From: Micropterix aruncella
Lineage: Eukaryota > Arthropoda > Insecta > Lepidoptera > Micropterigidae
DNA length: 64,000 nt
NCBI GenBank assembly: GCA_944548615.1
Contig: OX155960.1
Location: 29,110,056 to 29,174,055, forward strand
Direction: 5' to 3'
The position numbers and the translations under genes are program-made. Positions within the stretch are counted from its first letter, which is position 1. Each line of letters opens with the position of its first letter. A model generated the notes under the pieces. It did no database searches. It was not told where the DNA came from and was given only the letters and a program-made list of their open reading frames with translations. Positions 10,946 to 23,455 of the stretch are shown in pieces.

Positions 10946-11377
10946 ATACATACGTATACTATTGACATATATACATATAAACATACATACACACATAAAT
11001 ACATTGTATATAAAAAAGTAATAAGTAGTGCGTATTTTATAAATATCGCGGGGTAAAAATTCAGCCGTCACTTCTGCGTGTGATAGTTTATATTGGTTTT
11101 TATATCCAATATTGGAACGCTCACATTCCGCCGTGGGTAGGCTTGCATCCAATGATGGACGGGTCACATCAGTCGGGTTAAATTAATTATTGTTCCTGAG
11201 CTTTTCTTCGACTGCGCGAAGAAAAGGCTTTCTGTCCAGAGAAAAAATGTCAAGGTCATTAAACCTTTTATTAAAAGAGCTGAGTAACCGTATCATTGTA
11301 GAGTTGCTGAAGTGGCTTGTATTGCATCTCATACTAGCTATTATTTAAGAGCCATACACGTGTCCACATACTACCAT

Positions 11378-11669
11378 CAGGGACGGCTCGTCCATATAGG
11401 AAACCTAGGCGGCCGCCCAGGGCGCAACATTTTGGAGGGCGCAAAATTGATATATTTTTTTTAATTTGGGGATTTAAAAATATAAACTAAACAAAAGTTT
11501 AGTACTTCTACGCCCTAATAGCTTAGGCAGACGAATTACTGAGTAACGTTTTTCCGAAGTTCCATTTCATACCATAGTTCCATACCCGGCAGACCCCGCC
11601 GAAGGCACTTTAATAATGGCGCAGATTTTTTTTTCGCCTAGGGCGCCAAAAACCCTAGAGCCGGTCCTG
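11378..11669. mobile_element. Short hAT-type MITE
   Basis: The ends CAGGGACGGCTCG and, inverted, CAGGACCGGCTC are flanked by ACTACCAT (11370-11377) and ATTACCAT (11670-11677), an 8-bp duplication with one mismatch. The inner sequence contains GGGCGCAAC and CGCCTAGGGCGCC. It has no coding capacity. It lies just past the truncated end of the LINE at 11326. Confidence 0.78.
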
Positions 11670-12559
11670 ATTACCATACATACTTAACTACCCACACAAT
11701 ACCAACAGATGAACGAAACGAACATTGTCATACATAATACCTACATACGCATACCCGCATACTACCATACATACATACTACCCACATAATACTACTACAA
11801 ATAAACGAAACGAACATAATCTTGTGACCTCAGAGAAAAATGTATCATAATCATTACCGTATTCTATAAAATTTTAATATTTAAAAATATTAAACATGTT
11901 AAACAAGAGAATTTTAATTTGTTGGTAAACAAAAAAGATTGCTTTAAAATACATATTCGGTATGCAGATTATTTTTTTATGCATACATGCATAAAAAATA
12001 GATGCTATTTCCAATAATATCAATACCATCAAATCTGGCTGCTCTGCATCATTGTTTATTTAAATCGTAAAATAAACAGAATGAAATTAATAAAATAAAA
12101 ACTATTATATTTTAACTTTTTTAACTCAATATAAAAAAAATATATAAATTTAATAAATTTACACTAATGAAATAAACATTGACTGCCATCTATCAGCGAT
12201 CCCTACTACTTCCTTCTCTGTTTACTGCTCTTTTCCATTCATGTAGTTGCTAAACGGAGTCGACAGACGGCTAATCGCGACTATTCGCCTCACGCCGCCG
12301 CGGCACCGGTTCTACCGCATAACCGTTTCTACGGTTATTATTATTCTTGCCGAAAATAATTTATTTTCAAAATTTTCCAAGACTTTCCCGACAAGCAGTC
12401 AAGCCCCCAACCTCCAACCCCCCTCCACCCCATCCCCCGATAGTAGTATATTTATAGTATTTGTAGTTTTTCTGTGTATTAGAATGGCTATTTTCCAATA
12501 CGATTAGTATTTTCTTAAATACGTCTGTTTTTTTGCGTCGCGTGTATAAGAGATATTTT

Positions 12560-12990
12560 AACCAAAATTTCACAATGTGGTTTCGGCCCTATGACGCATC
12601 TGTGTACCGAATGTCAAGCCTCTAAGTCCAACATTTCGAGATTGAAGTATGACTAGCGCGCCCTCTGGTGGACCGATTTTAAACACAATCTTTTCAATTC
12701 TTGCTATGATTAAATGATGCCTGTATGCTAAAATTTTTGCTCAATCGGATGAAGCGTCTGGGCGCTATTGTGGATGAATACACACACACACACACTCACA
12801 CACACACACACAGAGACTCACAAACAGACTTCAGTCTGGAAATGGTCCTAATCGTCTGGGGGGGGGGGGCAATAGGATATATTTCCGTCTTTAATGCGAT
12901 TTTTTATCGTGTTCACAATACTTTCCCTTAGGCCGGGAAAGTAAAACGTATTAGTAAACTGCATGGACATCCAACCAAGTACACCAGATG
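12560..12990 (-). repeat. Dispersed repeat family F, reverse copy with CA tract
   Basis: The block CGGATGAAGCGTCTGGGCGC, the phrase GACTAGCGCGCCCTCTGGTGG and a CA-rich tract (12779-12812) occur here and, in the opposite orientation, at 33980-34390 and 36760-37035. A fragment also lies inside 35911-36316. It is probably a non-coding mobile element whose ends are not resolved. A run of G lies at about 12859-12869. Confidence 0.6.
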
Positions 12991-13546
12991 TTCTGGCGGG
13001 ATTTCAAAACAAAACATACCTAGTTTCCAATAGATAAATAATGTTGCAAAATAATTTTGGTTTTATGGGTAGTAATCGCAAGGAAATTACTAAAGCATCT
13101 ACTTAAATGTAGCATTTTATGGAAATTAATTACGCATTTGCATCGCATGCTTCTCGTTAATGTATGCCATATCCGTGCATTCGACTTAAATAGCATTGTC
13201 AATATTCAGATATTCAGTCATAAAATGCGTGGGTAACTAGTGTACAGTCATCTACAGAATCAAATCAGTATCTTCAGCGTGTAATGCACTGTAGTAAAAA
13301 CAATAAAATTAAACATAGCATTATTTTTAAAGTATTCCATTGGCGCGCGCACGGAGGAACGAAGATAAATCTAACCCCTTTTTCTTTCAAGCACCGAGCA
13401 GCTAAGAACATTGGGGCTGGCTCTGTCGTGTCCGAACCGTAGTGTTTAGGTGAAAACTCCGATTCCTTCGTGGAAATTAAGTCAAAGGAATACAAGTCTT
13501 TTGTTTTGTATGCAATTTATGGAGCAGTGTAGAGCAATTTGTAGAG

Positions 13547-14367
13547 CAGTGGTACCCAAACTTTTTTGTTCCTTAGACCATTCGCTGTTTTCCGTTGACC
13601 CCCTTGTCTGCACAATATTGAAGTTTACTAAACTTACTAACTTTGAATGTGTTTCTGACGGCTGGCACAGTACTGATCACTTACATAGGGATTTTGGTAC
13701 AATTTTTTTTTTTAAAAACATGTAAAATTTTGAATTGTTCATTTCTAAACGTCCATGACCTTAAATTAAGAAGCATTTGTAAAAGCTGCACATAACTGCA
13801 CATTTAGCACTATCTCGTTTACTCTAACATGTGATGCGTCTATTATTTTTCACATTTCTCAGTCTCTCCTCCCCTCGTTAGTCATGTGCGCTGGCCTCCT
13901 CAAACGACTAATGGTGCAATTTGAGTTGAGTGTTGATTTTCTTACATGATACTTGTGACGCGCGCGTTTGTTTATTGCTATTATCATTAGTTTAAAATAC
14001 TATGTTGTTCACACAATCTGTTTTAGAACTAATACGACATTTACGGATCGCCTAAATGTTTATGATGACCTGCCTAGATGGGGTCCGCTAACGTGAACAC
14101 CCATTTACACCTCGTGCACCCTATTTTTTTTTCTCGCTGACATGGACTCCCTGCAATCCAGCATCGACCCCTGGGAGTCCATATAGACCACTTTGGGAAT
14201 CACTGGTATAATGTAAGTAAATTGGTACTATCACTGTATTTTGAGATCCACTATCGTGGACCCCTATTTTCATTTCATGGACCCCCAGTTTTTTTTTTGC
14301 TGACGTAAATCCCTTGCAGGTTGTTATAGATCACTGGGGTCGATATAGGCCACTTTGGTAATCACTG
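13547..14367. mobile_element. Non-autonomous hAT element, copy 2, with doubled right end
   Basis: A perfect 8-bp duplication TTGTAGAG flanks it (13539-13546 and 14368-14375). The left end is CAGTGGTACCCAAACTTTTT; the right end read back is CAGTGATTACCAAAGTGG. A second right end (CAGTGATTCCCAAAGTGG read back) sits inside at about 14207, so the last 160 bp is a duplicated terminus. The family member at 4060-4763 has a single right end. No transposase is encoded. Confidence 0.88.
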
Positions 14368-14533
14368 TTGTAGAGGGTACGGGATCGGTGTGCCCATCGG
14401 CAGCCGAATTTCCTACTTCCCTCTTCCTCCGCTAATCTTTGTTAGCGCTCGCGTAACTCTTTCGATCGCTCGGTGCTAGATTTGAGGGGCTTTTAGGTTC
14501 TGTTCTTATATTAGTTTCATATATGCCAATATA

Positions 14534-16168
14534 CACTTGCGAGCAACTAAATCGACTCACCCCCTCAGTGCGGAAAAAAAAATATTTTTTTCAAAAATGG
14601 CTAAGTAGGATCCATACAATTATATACTTTTTTAAACCCTTATTTTGTTAGCTCTCCGTTAAAACCATAATCATGAAAATCCGCTAAAGATTTAAAAAAA
14701 AAATAAATAAAATTTAAAATAGGAGTAAAATGGATGTTCAGGAGTAGACAACTGGGGATATTTAAAATTAAATTAAAACGGAAAATGCAAACCTAAGAAG
14801 GAACGTTAATTAAATTAATATTTAGTGTTACCACCCCTTGCCCAGATGACAGCTCGCATGCGGTTCCTCAACCTCCTGATCAGGTTTTTGGTCAAGTCTT
14901 TAGCAATACCATCCCATTCCTCTAACAACGCTGTCTTGAGCTCGTAGATATTGGAAGTTGCCGGATTTCTGGCTCGAACTCTTCGTTTCAGCTCGTCTCA
15001 TAAATTCTCGATGGGATTTATGTCTGAACTGAGAGCTGGCCAGTCCATCGTCTCCAAACCAACTTCATCTAAGAATTGCCGAGTGATACGCGCGTGTGAC
15101 ACCGTGCATTATCGTGTATTAACACAGAGTTTTTTCCAATACATCCTTTATACGGTATATAATGATCCAGGAGAATAATTTGATATAGTATCCAGTAGTC
15201 AGGCCTTCTCTCTGACCTCCCCCTGGCACAAAAACGAGGTTGGTCCTTCCCTCTAAAGAAATGCCAACCCACACCATGCAGGAAACGCCGCCGTAGGAGA
15301 CTGTTTCAGCGAAGCAGCACTGCGAAAATCACTCACCTGGATGCCTGGAGACCCAGTCTATTCTGTGGATGCCATACAGACACATTCTGCTCGCGACAGT
15401 AAATAAAACTGACCGCCATTGCTCTATTATCCAACTGACGTCCCCTCGAGCAAATTAAAGGCGCGCTTGCTGCTGGCGTGTGGTCAATTTAAGGCCTGTG
15501 ACAGATCTTTTTGGAACGTGGTCGGATTTTTGCAAGCGTCTTCTGATCGTTCACTGACTGACAGCTACCCCTTGAACTTGTCTCAGCTCCTGCTGTACAT
15601 TAACGCCAGCGAGGTCGCGATTCTGCAGTAACGTCGAAGCGATGTAACAGTCGTCTCTCTCAGAAGCGCACCGGAGCCGGCTGCTATTTGGTCTCCGATT
15701 GATGGTACCAGTTTGTTCAAACCTTTTTTTACTCTTGAGATGGCAGACTGACTAAATTCCACTTGACGAGCAACTGTATGGTGACTAAAGCCCTGCTGCA
15801 ATAAAGCAATAACCTGAGCGGTCTTTTTTGGCGTAGTATCCATACTATTACGATAATAATGAGTTTGGCTTACGGAGATGTTTTCGCGTCAACTACTGAT
15901 AAGTGATTGCTAAACATAAACCTGTTCCGGAGTGATTAAGACGCGGAAACTTTTTGCGGCGAATAGCGTACTTTCCAATACTTCCGTTCAGATATTATTA
16001 TTTAAAAAAGTTCTGAACCGATTTTTCTAAAAATGGTGTCATTAGAAAGCTAAATAATTAGGTATTCATGAAAATATACATTTGGTGTACATCCGGCTAG
16101 TCATTTTAGAAAAAAAACTGGTTTTTATCCGAACTGAGGGGGTGAGTCGATTTAGTTGCTCGCATGTG
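14534..16168 (-). mobile_element. Tc1-type DNA transposon, nearly full length, inactive
   Basis: Inverted ends of at least 40 bp (CACTTGCGAGCAACTAAATC and its counterpart CACATGCGAGCAACTAAATC read back from 16168) are bounded by TA on both sides (14532-14533 and 16169-16170), as expected for Tc1/mariner. Length is 1635 bp, normal for Tc1. It encloses a broken transposase on the minus strand. Confidence 0.9.
14815..15843 (-). pseudogene. Tc1-type transposase, frameshifted
   Basis: The start ATG is at 15843-15841 (MDTTPKKTAQVIALLQQGFS) and the end is GGNTKY then stop at 14815. The span equals 343 codons, the usual length for Tc1 transposases. Recognisable parts in order are a helix-turn-helix DNA-binding start (HHTVARQVEFSQSAISRV), MVWVGISLEGRTNLVFVPGG with the second catalytic region, HDNARCHT, and RLRNRMRAVIWARGGNTKY at the end. 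Internal frameshifts and stops, for example before residue 90 and within the catalytic region, break it. It once cut and pasted its own element. Confidence 0.88.
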
Positions 16169-16360
16169 TATTTTTTTAAATTTGAAAAATTATAAAATTA
16201 TGGTTATTGTTGTTTATACGCCAATATCTCTTCAGTTTCAGGTAGGGTCTATTATTCACTTTTTAATGACACCTCAATCTGCTCCTAGCTTCACGTGTTT
16301 GCGAGATAGACTTTCTGCAAATACGAGTATGTATTCCCCTATATTTCCGTCTCTCATTTT

Positions 16361-16394
16361 TTCGCCCGCCACACCCGAAGGTGTGGCGGGCGAA
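16361..16394. other. GC-rich perfect hairpin
   Basis: TTCGCCCGCCACACC and its exact reverse complement are separated by CGAA, giving a 15-bp stem with a four-base loop. It lies in otherwise AT-rich anonymous sequence between the Tc1 element and the long AT tract (16171-16846 holds no gene that I can see). Confidence 0.9.
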
Positions 16395-16841
16395 TAAAGG
16401 TGTAAGCTGTCTAGATGTTTCGCTAGGTGTAAGCTATCTGAATTCAGTCGATTGGTTTCTATTGGTTCATTACTCACTAGTTATCGCGACATGAAATCGG
16501 GGATTTTCGTCTCGTCCTTAAAATATGAAAATTTTCACTACCAAACCGATTTTTTATCAAACCGAACTTATTCGAGATATTTATACGTCAAAGAAACACA
16601 TTTTTTCCGCTCCCTATTCCGAGGCCTCGTGCTAGTGTATTATTTTATTACAATAAAAATATAATAAGAAAATTACTGTATTTAGATAAATGTAGGAAAA
16701 GTATTTTTGATAAATGTCGCAAAAGTTTTGACATTTTTCATTTCACTTTTCTCCTTAGTCGTATTACTACATACTCGTATATATTTTAATAAATAAAATA
16801 CAAACGGAGCTGCCATGGAATTCACCGACCAAAAATCGGAC

Positions 16842-17251
<410 letters not shown>

Positions 17252-17259
17252 TTTGTTTT

Positions 17260-18340
17260 TTTTTACACTTCTAGGAGGTGAAGGGTGGATTCCGGACTGA
17301 CGACCGGCGGTGGTAGGTTTAGGACACCTGTCTTGCCACATGTGAGCGTTCACCTTATTACCCATTCACTCCCCCTTCAAAGCCATAGGATTTGAGATGC
17401 AGAGATCGCGGTTTTAGATATTTTTTCTAGAAAGGAGTTATTATTTTCCTGGAGAGACCACGATCTTTAAAAAGGTGAAATAAAGATTTAGGTAGCTGGC
17501 AGGCCACGAGCGCCAACTTCCACCGCGTGAAGGTGAACAGTGAAGCCGTTCCGTGTGACGGCATTTGATGTCTTGTGACGCGTATGATGTCTTGTGACGC
17601 GTAATTGTGCGATTGTAACTTTGCACAGCTACCTTCTCATACAACAGTGTATAGATGTAGCCAATCTATTTGTGTTCATATTCAAGGAAATTCGTAAAAA
17701 TCGATTATTATTGAGAAAAGATCTGGAGTTCGACCTCATTTACCCCTATTTGAAATCAGAGGGCCTTGAATTTTTTTAAATCAAGCATCTCTTGTCGAAC
17801 TTAATCCCCATAAATCTCCTTTCAGTTATGTCGTTAATTGTACCAGAGCGTATTTCGTGTAGTGATAAACGGTACGGAATTCGCGCTTGTAGCGTGTGTC
17901 AGTCATGCTTAACGGTTGCATTGTACTCGTATACGTATTACAGCCATAACGGAACGTCTACCATTTTTGTACATCTCGTAATATTATGTACATATTTACC
18001 TCCATTGTTTGTAGGCAGATATGACCAAATATCATAGCGTTTATGGCTAAACCTCTTGACCGAATCGTACTTAGACGGCCCAGGAGGCCAATGCAATTTT
18101 ATTGCTCATTTTCATTTCTAAACTAGAGATTGCGTTGATTACAAGACTGTTGTTATTCGTGAAGTTATGAACATTTGATCATATATTATAATTAATATTA
18201 ATTATACGAATCGGATTCTTACCGCGTTGAAATTTGTGCTATTTCGGCCATGTTTCCAGTTATCTACCTACTTATGCCGTTGTCTCGGTAAAAGCAGTGT
18301 AGCTTTTTGAAAGAAGGAAAAAATTTAATAATAAAACTCT
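17260..18340. other. Anonymous intergenic sequence
   Basis: No reading frame with recognisable motifs, terminal repeat or RNA gene was seen. A moderately GC-rich patch at 17260-17360 and another at 17500-17600 have short open frames but no support. Confidence 0.4.
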
Positions 18341-18351
18341 TTATTTTCAAC

Positions 18352-19312
18352 AGGTAAAAAACACGACTGGTATCATAAAAAGAGGACTACTGTATTTATA
18401 ATTAATATTTTTGTTTTTTTTTATAAAACATTTGTGTTTTATGTATTTATCCATATAGGTTTTATTTAATGTAATTATTATAGTAATGGCCAGCGGTTTG
18501 CAACAAGCATAACACTAAACATAGGTAATATGTATGCATTGAATAAAATTTAGCTTAAAAAATAATAAACCCACCGCAAGTTGTGTCACACTTATAGTGA
18601 AGATCGGTGCCATGTCGCCCAACTAAGTGAAAACTTGTTCTAGTGCAAACATTTTAAACATATACAAGTTTTAAAAAAGGAAACAAGTTCAAAAGAAGAA
18701 AAAAGTATTTAAAAAAAACGAAAATAAAAAACATTCAAATTAATAAAAATGTAATTAAAATATGTTTATAAATCTATATAAAAATAAAATACATAAATAT
18801 ATATTTATAATAATGAAAAATATTGAAATAAGTAGATACTTAAATACACTTAACCTTCTATAAAAGTATAAATAAAATTTGTAATATTTGTAACAAATTG
18901 AAATATTCACGAAAAAAAAATAATAGTAATAGTAAAGTTTCTAAAAAATTAAATAGTGACAGAGAAAAATCTAAATAATAGTAATAGTCACAGAGCTAGA
19001 TACTTGAGAGTTCTTGATGTATTCGGGACCTTCCTGGCCCAAGCATCCACGAAACCAGATACATATATATATTTTGAGAATATACTTGAACAGACCTTTA
19101 ATTTGGCACTAAACACGATATTTTATGCAAATTTATTGATATTTGGACATTTAGACAACTATTTACTTGATATCTTGGTATTAAGATACCATATGACACT
19201 AGGGATGACATAGCAATTATAACAACACTAATAAAGAAACGGAAAACATACATAGACGAACCCTGAACACATACACTCCTTTTTTGTTAGGCAGTCGTGT
19301 AATAAAAAAGGC
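18352..19312. mobile_element. Non-autonomous DNA element (ACACGACTG ends), copy a, interrupted
   Basis: The left end AAAACACGACTG and right end CAGTCGTGTAAT match family copies at 38474, 40710 and 49293. Shared inner landmarks are TATTTATCCATATAG, TTGACACTAAACAC-like and GACATTTAGACAACTA. Compared with the others, about 580 bp (18478-19055) of unrelated AT-rich sequence is inserted. Confidence 0.65.
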
Positions 19313-19375
19313 GAGATTTTTGCCTTGCGGCAATGTCTATCACCTAACCTATAACTTAAGTTGTATTATAATACA
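19306..19375 (-). mobile_element. LINE 3' end fragment
   Basis: Read on the plus strand, AAAAAAGGCGAG followed by TTGCC, CGGCAATGTCT and ACCTAACC matches in reverse the 3' end of the LINE relic at 21590-22127 (GCAATAAGCTCGCCTTTTTT). It is directly fused to the right end of the DNA element at 18352-19312. Confidence 0.6.
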
Positions 19376-20330
19376 AGTATTAGTTGGCAACACAAGATAA
19401 AAATAAAAATGATAAAATAAACAGGAAACTAGAAAAAAAATACACTAGCACAAAAAAATATTATTATTAAAATTAAATGAAGACGCTTTGGGTTCTAATG
19501 GAAGAAAACGAATCGCAGTTACTTGTGACGTGACGGTCATGGCTGTCTTTGTCGGGTCCCGTTTCTCAAAAGTTACAAGTTTTCACTAATATGTGAAAAA
19601 TTTAAGTTACGGCTGTTCTCGAGAATAAAGTTACAAGTCCTTCACAATCACTAAATGTGTCACCAATTTACCAGTGATATTTTTACAGATTCATTCTTAT
19701 GCTTTTCAATGCTCATAAGTTATAATGACCTAAAACACAGTGAAAATGACCTAACATTTTCGCCCAGAGGGGTGTGCATTTTAATAATTTCGCATTATAT
19801 TGTATTTTTGTTCCAAAATTACTATAAGAAACTCTTCCTCGGATGATCAATTACTAAAACAACCACCAGTCACCTAAGATTCGCTAACATTAAAAAGATT
19901 ATAGATTTATCGTAATAATCCTCCAACGACAGCTCAATGTATTTTCTTCATTTTTCTCTATTTAATAATCATAATAATGTATTTATTTGCAGCTGTCTAT
20001 ACCAAAAATAAACAAAAAACACAAATTATTTTTTAAACTGAAAATAGGAAAAGGCAATATATTTAATATTAAAACTACAAACGCTGTACATTGGGGGGGG
20101 GGGGGGGAAGGAGGAGGGGTGGTATTCTCAGAATATATCTTAACTTGGTTTTCAGGACACACCTGTTATTAGTAGGTACAATACACCAATATTTAATGAA
20201 ATTTAAATATAATATATAAAGTACCAAAATATAAAATAATCAACATCAAGTTTTCGCAATAAAAAATATAAACAAATAAATAAACAATAATAATAATCAA
20301 ATTAACAAGTACCTAACATTAAAAAAAAAA
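19376..20330. other. Anonymous AT-rich sequence with a poly-G run
   Basis: No supported gene. A run of about 14 G at 20094-20107 followed by GAAGGAGGAGG is the only notable composition feature. Confidence 0.4.
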
Positions 20331-20339
20331 CTTTGACTT

Positions 20340-20560
20340 CTAAAAATATTGATTACACTTAAGAAATAACATATTCTTTAAGTGGGTCTTAAATATACAA
20401 ATTGATCTCGATTGAAATGCCATTCCCAACCGCAGAGAATAAAAGAAACTGCGCTGGAATTTTGTGGCTTTGTGTTTGGGAATGATGGCAAGTTGTTCAC
20501 TCGCCCGTGTTGAATGGTCATGTCGGTTACGGGACCAGGTCATAAGCGAGTAAAGATATC
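20340..20560 (-). pseudogene. LINE C-terminal relic
   Basis: The minus strand reads HSTRASEQLAIIPKHKATKF, then QRSFFYSLRLGMAF and FKTHLKNMLF. This is the conserved end of many LINE ORF2 proteins (HNTR/HSTR, a basic stretch, RSFLYS-xxxWN, FKxHLKxxL). It is short, with frame damage around the tryptophan region. Confidence 0.6.
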
Positions 20561-21589
20561 GCGGCTGTTTATTGCGTACTATCTTGAGTACGTGGGTCGC
20601 AAGATGTAGCCTTTACTCATACTTAACGTCGTTCTTCTTATACTCATACTTAACACCGAATGAAAGGGACGGCGAGGCGTGGCGACACATGATGACGTGG
20701 AGACATCCTAAAGCAAAATCTTGTGCAGCCATTTTGCATTCTTTGGAGTCTCCACTCAGTCTTCCTATACATAATATTTCTTGCCCCAAACAATCGCCAT
20801 ATTTGCAAATTTCAAACTGTGGGCACACTATCTCCATTTGTAAATATTTTCCCTTCCATAATAACGTTTGGTTTAAGGTTTTGGGGAATGGCGACAATTT
20901 CAAACAGAGTTTTTCGCGCATAGTTTACATAGAACATAGTGTAAGCCTCTATTCATAGAATCAGGACTTATGAAAATTTTCTCTTTTTACATCTATCTTA
21001 CCATTGTCTACGCTCGAAAATACATAGCAGACGCACTGGCGAAAATGATTTTCATCATCATAATACGAGTAACAAATCTGACCTACACATAAATCGAAGA
21101 CGTCTTGGTAAAGTGCGATATAGATCCAGTCATCAAAGTCCCTATTTCTGCAATAGAATCCGAATGGAGATAAAATAAAAAAAAAATGTTTTGAGCTGTA
21201 TGAAAAAATTGTTTTGAGAAATCAGTTGTAAAGTATAAAGGAATTTGAAAACGAATCTATATTCCAAACTGAAAATTCTGTAAAGTTACAGATATTGTGA
21301 TATTTGAAATTAATTAAATTTTTCATTGGGACGAAAGCATTGATTCGCCATTTTTATCTCATTATTAACTTATAATGTATCCTCATATGATTCCGATTAT
21401 AAATAATTTATTCGGATATTATTTTATGTTGATTTATATTATCATTTTATTACATAACTATTAAATCTGATTTATTTTTAAGTTAATGTTTTTTTCTATA
21501 TAATATTATTTTTATTAATTTATTATTATTATTTATTTAATTATTTATTATTTTTGTTTTAATTTTCGTAACTACATCCTAAAATTTGG

Positions 21590-22127
21590 ACGTTACTTAC
21601 CATACTTTTTCCATACTTTCAATACGTTGCACAAATGTTCAAATACTGGCTCTCCTATATCGTGTACTCACCCAACTAACACCATCCTATCTCCAGGAGC
21701 TTTTAGAACCACTAAGTTCCCACGGTCTCGTACTTCGGTCAGCCTCTGACAGTTTATTAAAAATTCCGAGTCATAATAGTGATTTCTATTCCTATTCTTT
21801 CTGTGTCCATGGTGCAAGACTCTGGAACGATCTCCCAGCAAATATACGAAACTCGCCTTCTTTACCATCGTTTAAGACTCACCTTAAGGATTACTACCTT
21901 TCTAAGAAGTAACCAGTTCTTCCCTTTCTCTCCTGTTCCTCCCCCAATTTCCTCTCCTCGGGCACTATTAGTCTGTCTGTATGTTATGTAATAATCTTTA
22001 TTTTCACAATGCGCGCATGTACCACTATGTTTAGGTTAGCTGTAAGACATTGCCATGTGGCAATAAGCTCGCCTTTTTTGTATACTTTTTAAGTGCAAAT
22101 AAAGAGTTTATTATTATTATTAAATGT
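21590..22127 (+). pseudogene. LINE (Rex/CR1-like) 3' fragment with ATT tail
   Basis: An open frame at 21586-21912 reads LLYRVLTQLTPSYLQELLEP, then FCVHGARLWNDLPANIR and FKTHLKDYYL. This is a well-conserved LINE C-terminal module. The untranslated region follows, with AATAAAGAG and a terminal (TTA)n tail near 22110-22127. The element is truncated 5' just before the open frame. Its 3' end also occurs reversed at 19306-19375. Confidence 0.8.
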
Positions 22128-22680
22128 CACGATAGTTTATTTTCAAATTATTATTATCATGTTAAAAAATATGAGGCATCCAAGAGTAGGAGCAACTACC
22201 TACTGGATATGTACGAACTTAGTAATTATATCGCGGTGGAAAATGCTTATAGGTTGACTTACTACACCCCACAGATAAAAATATTGTGATGAAAGTAGCA
22301 GACAACAAAGCCTTTTACTTTCACCATGGGCTAGTTGAATGGCAAAGCAGTTGGTCTAGTTGGTTAGTTGCATAAAAAACTGGACGAAATGATTAAATAT
22401 ATTTTCTTCGCCTTGGCTGATTTTGTAATAGAATAGATAATGATTCAACACAATGAAAGCGCGAGTAATTGTATATTATGGATATGCACATTTCATAAAG
22501 CTTATTTTGACATCTTTGACATTTTTTACAAGCTTTTATTTACCTTGCAATGTTTGTTAGTATATTAGTATGTACATAATTATGTTAGTTTAGATCAAAT
22601 CTTGCAAGCTGAATTAGAACCACTTCCTTTTATCCTATGAAGTTGAAATTTGACGATGCATTTTTATGGTGCGCATGACC

Positions 22681-23455
22681 TGATTCTACACCTAGGATTA
22701 GCTTCCGACGAGGCTACATTTCCACGGTCAACAGGACAGGCATTCAATTTTGTATACGCATTCAATTATGATAGCCCGTTCTAAATTCACCATGTCATGG
22801 CTGCTGCACACAGGGTTGGCTCCCGACAAGGGGACTCCTCAACGGTCAACAGCACAGAAACAAAATTGTGTGTAAGCATTCGATTATGATAGCCCGTTCC
22901 AAATTTCACCCAGGGTTGGCTTCTAACGAGGGGACTCCTTCAACGGTCTACCGCACAGAAACGAAATTTTGTATAAGCATTCAATTACGATAGCCCGTTC
23001 TAAGTTTCACCGCGACAGGGCTGCTGCACCCAGGGTTGGCTTCCGACGAGGAGACTTCTCAACGGTAAACAGCACAAACACGAAATTCTGTATAGCATTC
23101 AATTATGATAGCCCGTTCTAAGTTCCACTATGACCAAGGGCGGTCCTAGCCTTACATTTTACGGGGGGTCACAGTTATGGGCTTAAGATTTGGGGGGGGG
23201 GGGGGTCGCCGTTGTGGGCGATGAGATTGGTTTAACGGTTTGTAAATAAAACAAAGTTCCCCTTTATTATACAATAATTTATTTATGGAAACAAGTGTAT
23301 TTACATAAGGAGCTTATTATAAGCCATATATTTAAGATTTGGGGGGGGTCATGACCCCCTTGACCCCCCCCTGGGACAGCCCTTGACTATGACATAGCTG
23401 CATATGCCCTATGATTGGCTCAGAACAGAGCATTGTAATAAACGCTTGTTTTTAA
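22681..23455 (+). repeat. Tandem 118-bp-unit retroelement 3' end, second copy
   Basis: Four degenerate units of about 115-120 bp (CAGGGTTGGCTTCCGACGAG, GATAGCCCGTTCTAAG) end with GATTGGCTCAGAACAGAGCA, then AATAAACGCTTGTTTTTAAA, as at 1-290. It is interrupted by the hAT-type MITE at 23135-23385. Confidence 0.7.
23135..23385. mobile_element. hAT-type MITE inserted in the tandem repeat
   Basis: A perfect 8-bp duplication ACTATGAC lies at 23127-23134 and 23386-23393. The ends CAAGGGCGGTCCTAG and, inverted, CAAGGGCTGTCCCAG match. The inside contains poly-G runs (23190-23207) and GGGGGTCATGACCCCC. It is 251 bp with no coding capacity. Confidence 0.9.

Larger units (their letters stand above)
8998..11326 (-). 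mobile_element. 5'-truncated LINE fragment, split by a nested LINE
   Basis: The two pieces 8998-9247 and about 10946-11326 together match the 3' untranslated region and the last codons of the long LINE at 42922-47733. Examples are ATGGAAATGGAAGGGAGGGA, TACGTATACTATTGACATAT and GTTCCTGAGCTTTTCTTCGA. Homology stops at about 11326, a normal 5' truncation. It is interrupted by the opposite-strand LINE at 9248-10945 and has an extra segment at about 11027-11177 that the other copy lacks. Confidence 0.85.

Noticed and set aside
20572..20958. Overlapping open frames of 128 and 102 residues on opposite strands
   Set aside because: No motif, no splice or start support, and the frames mirror each other.
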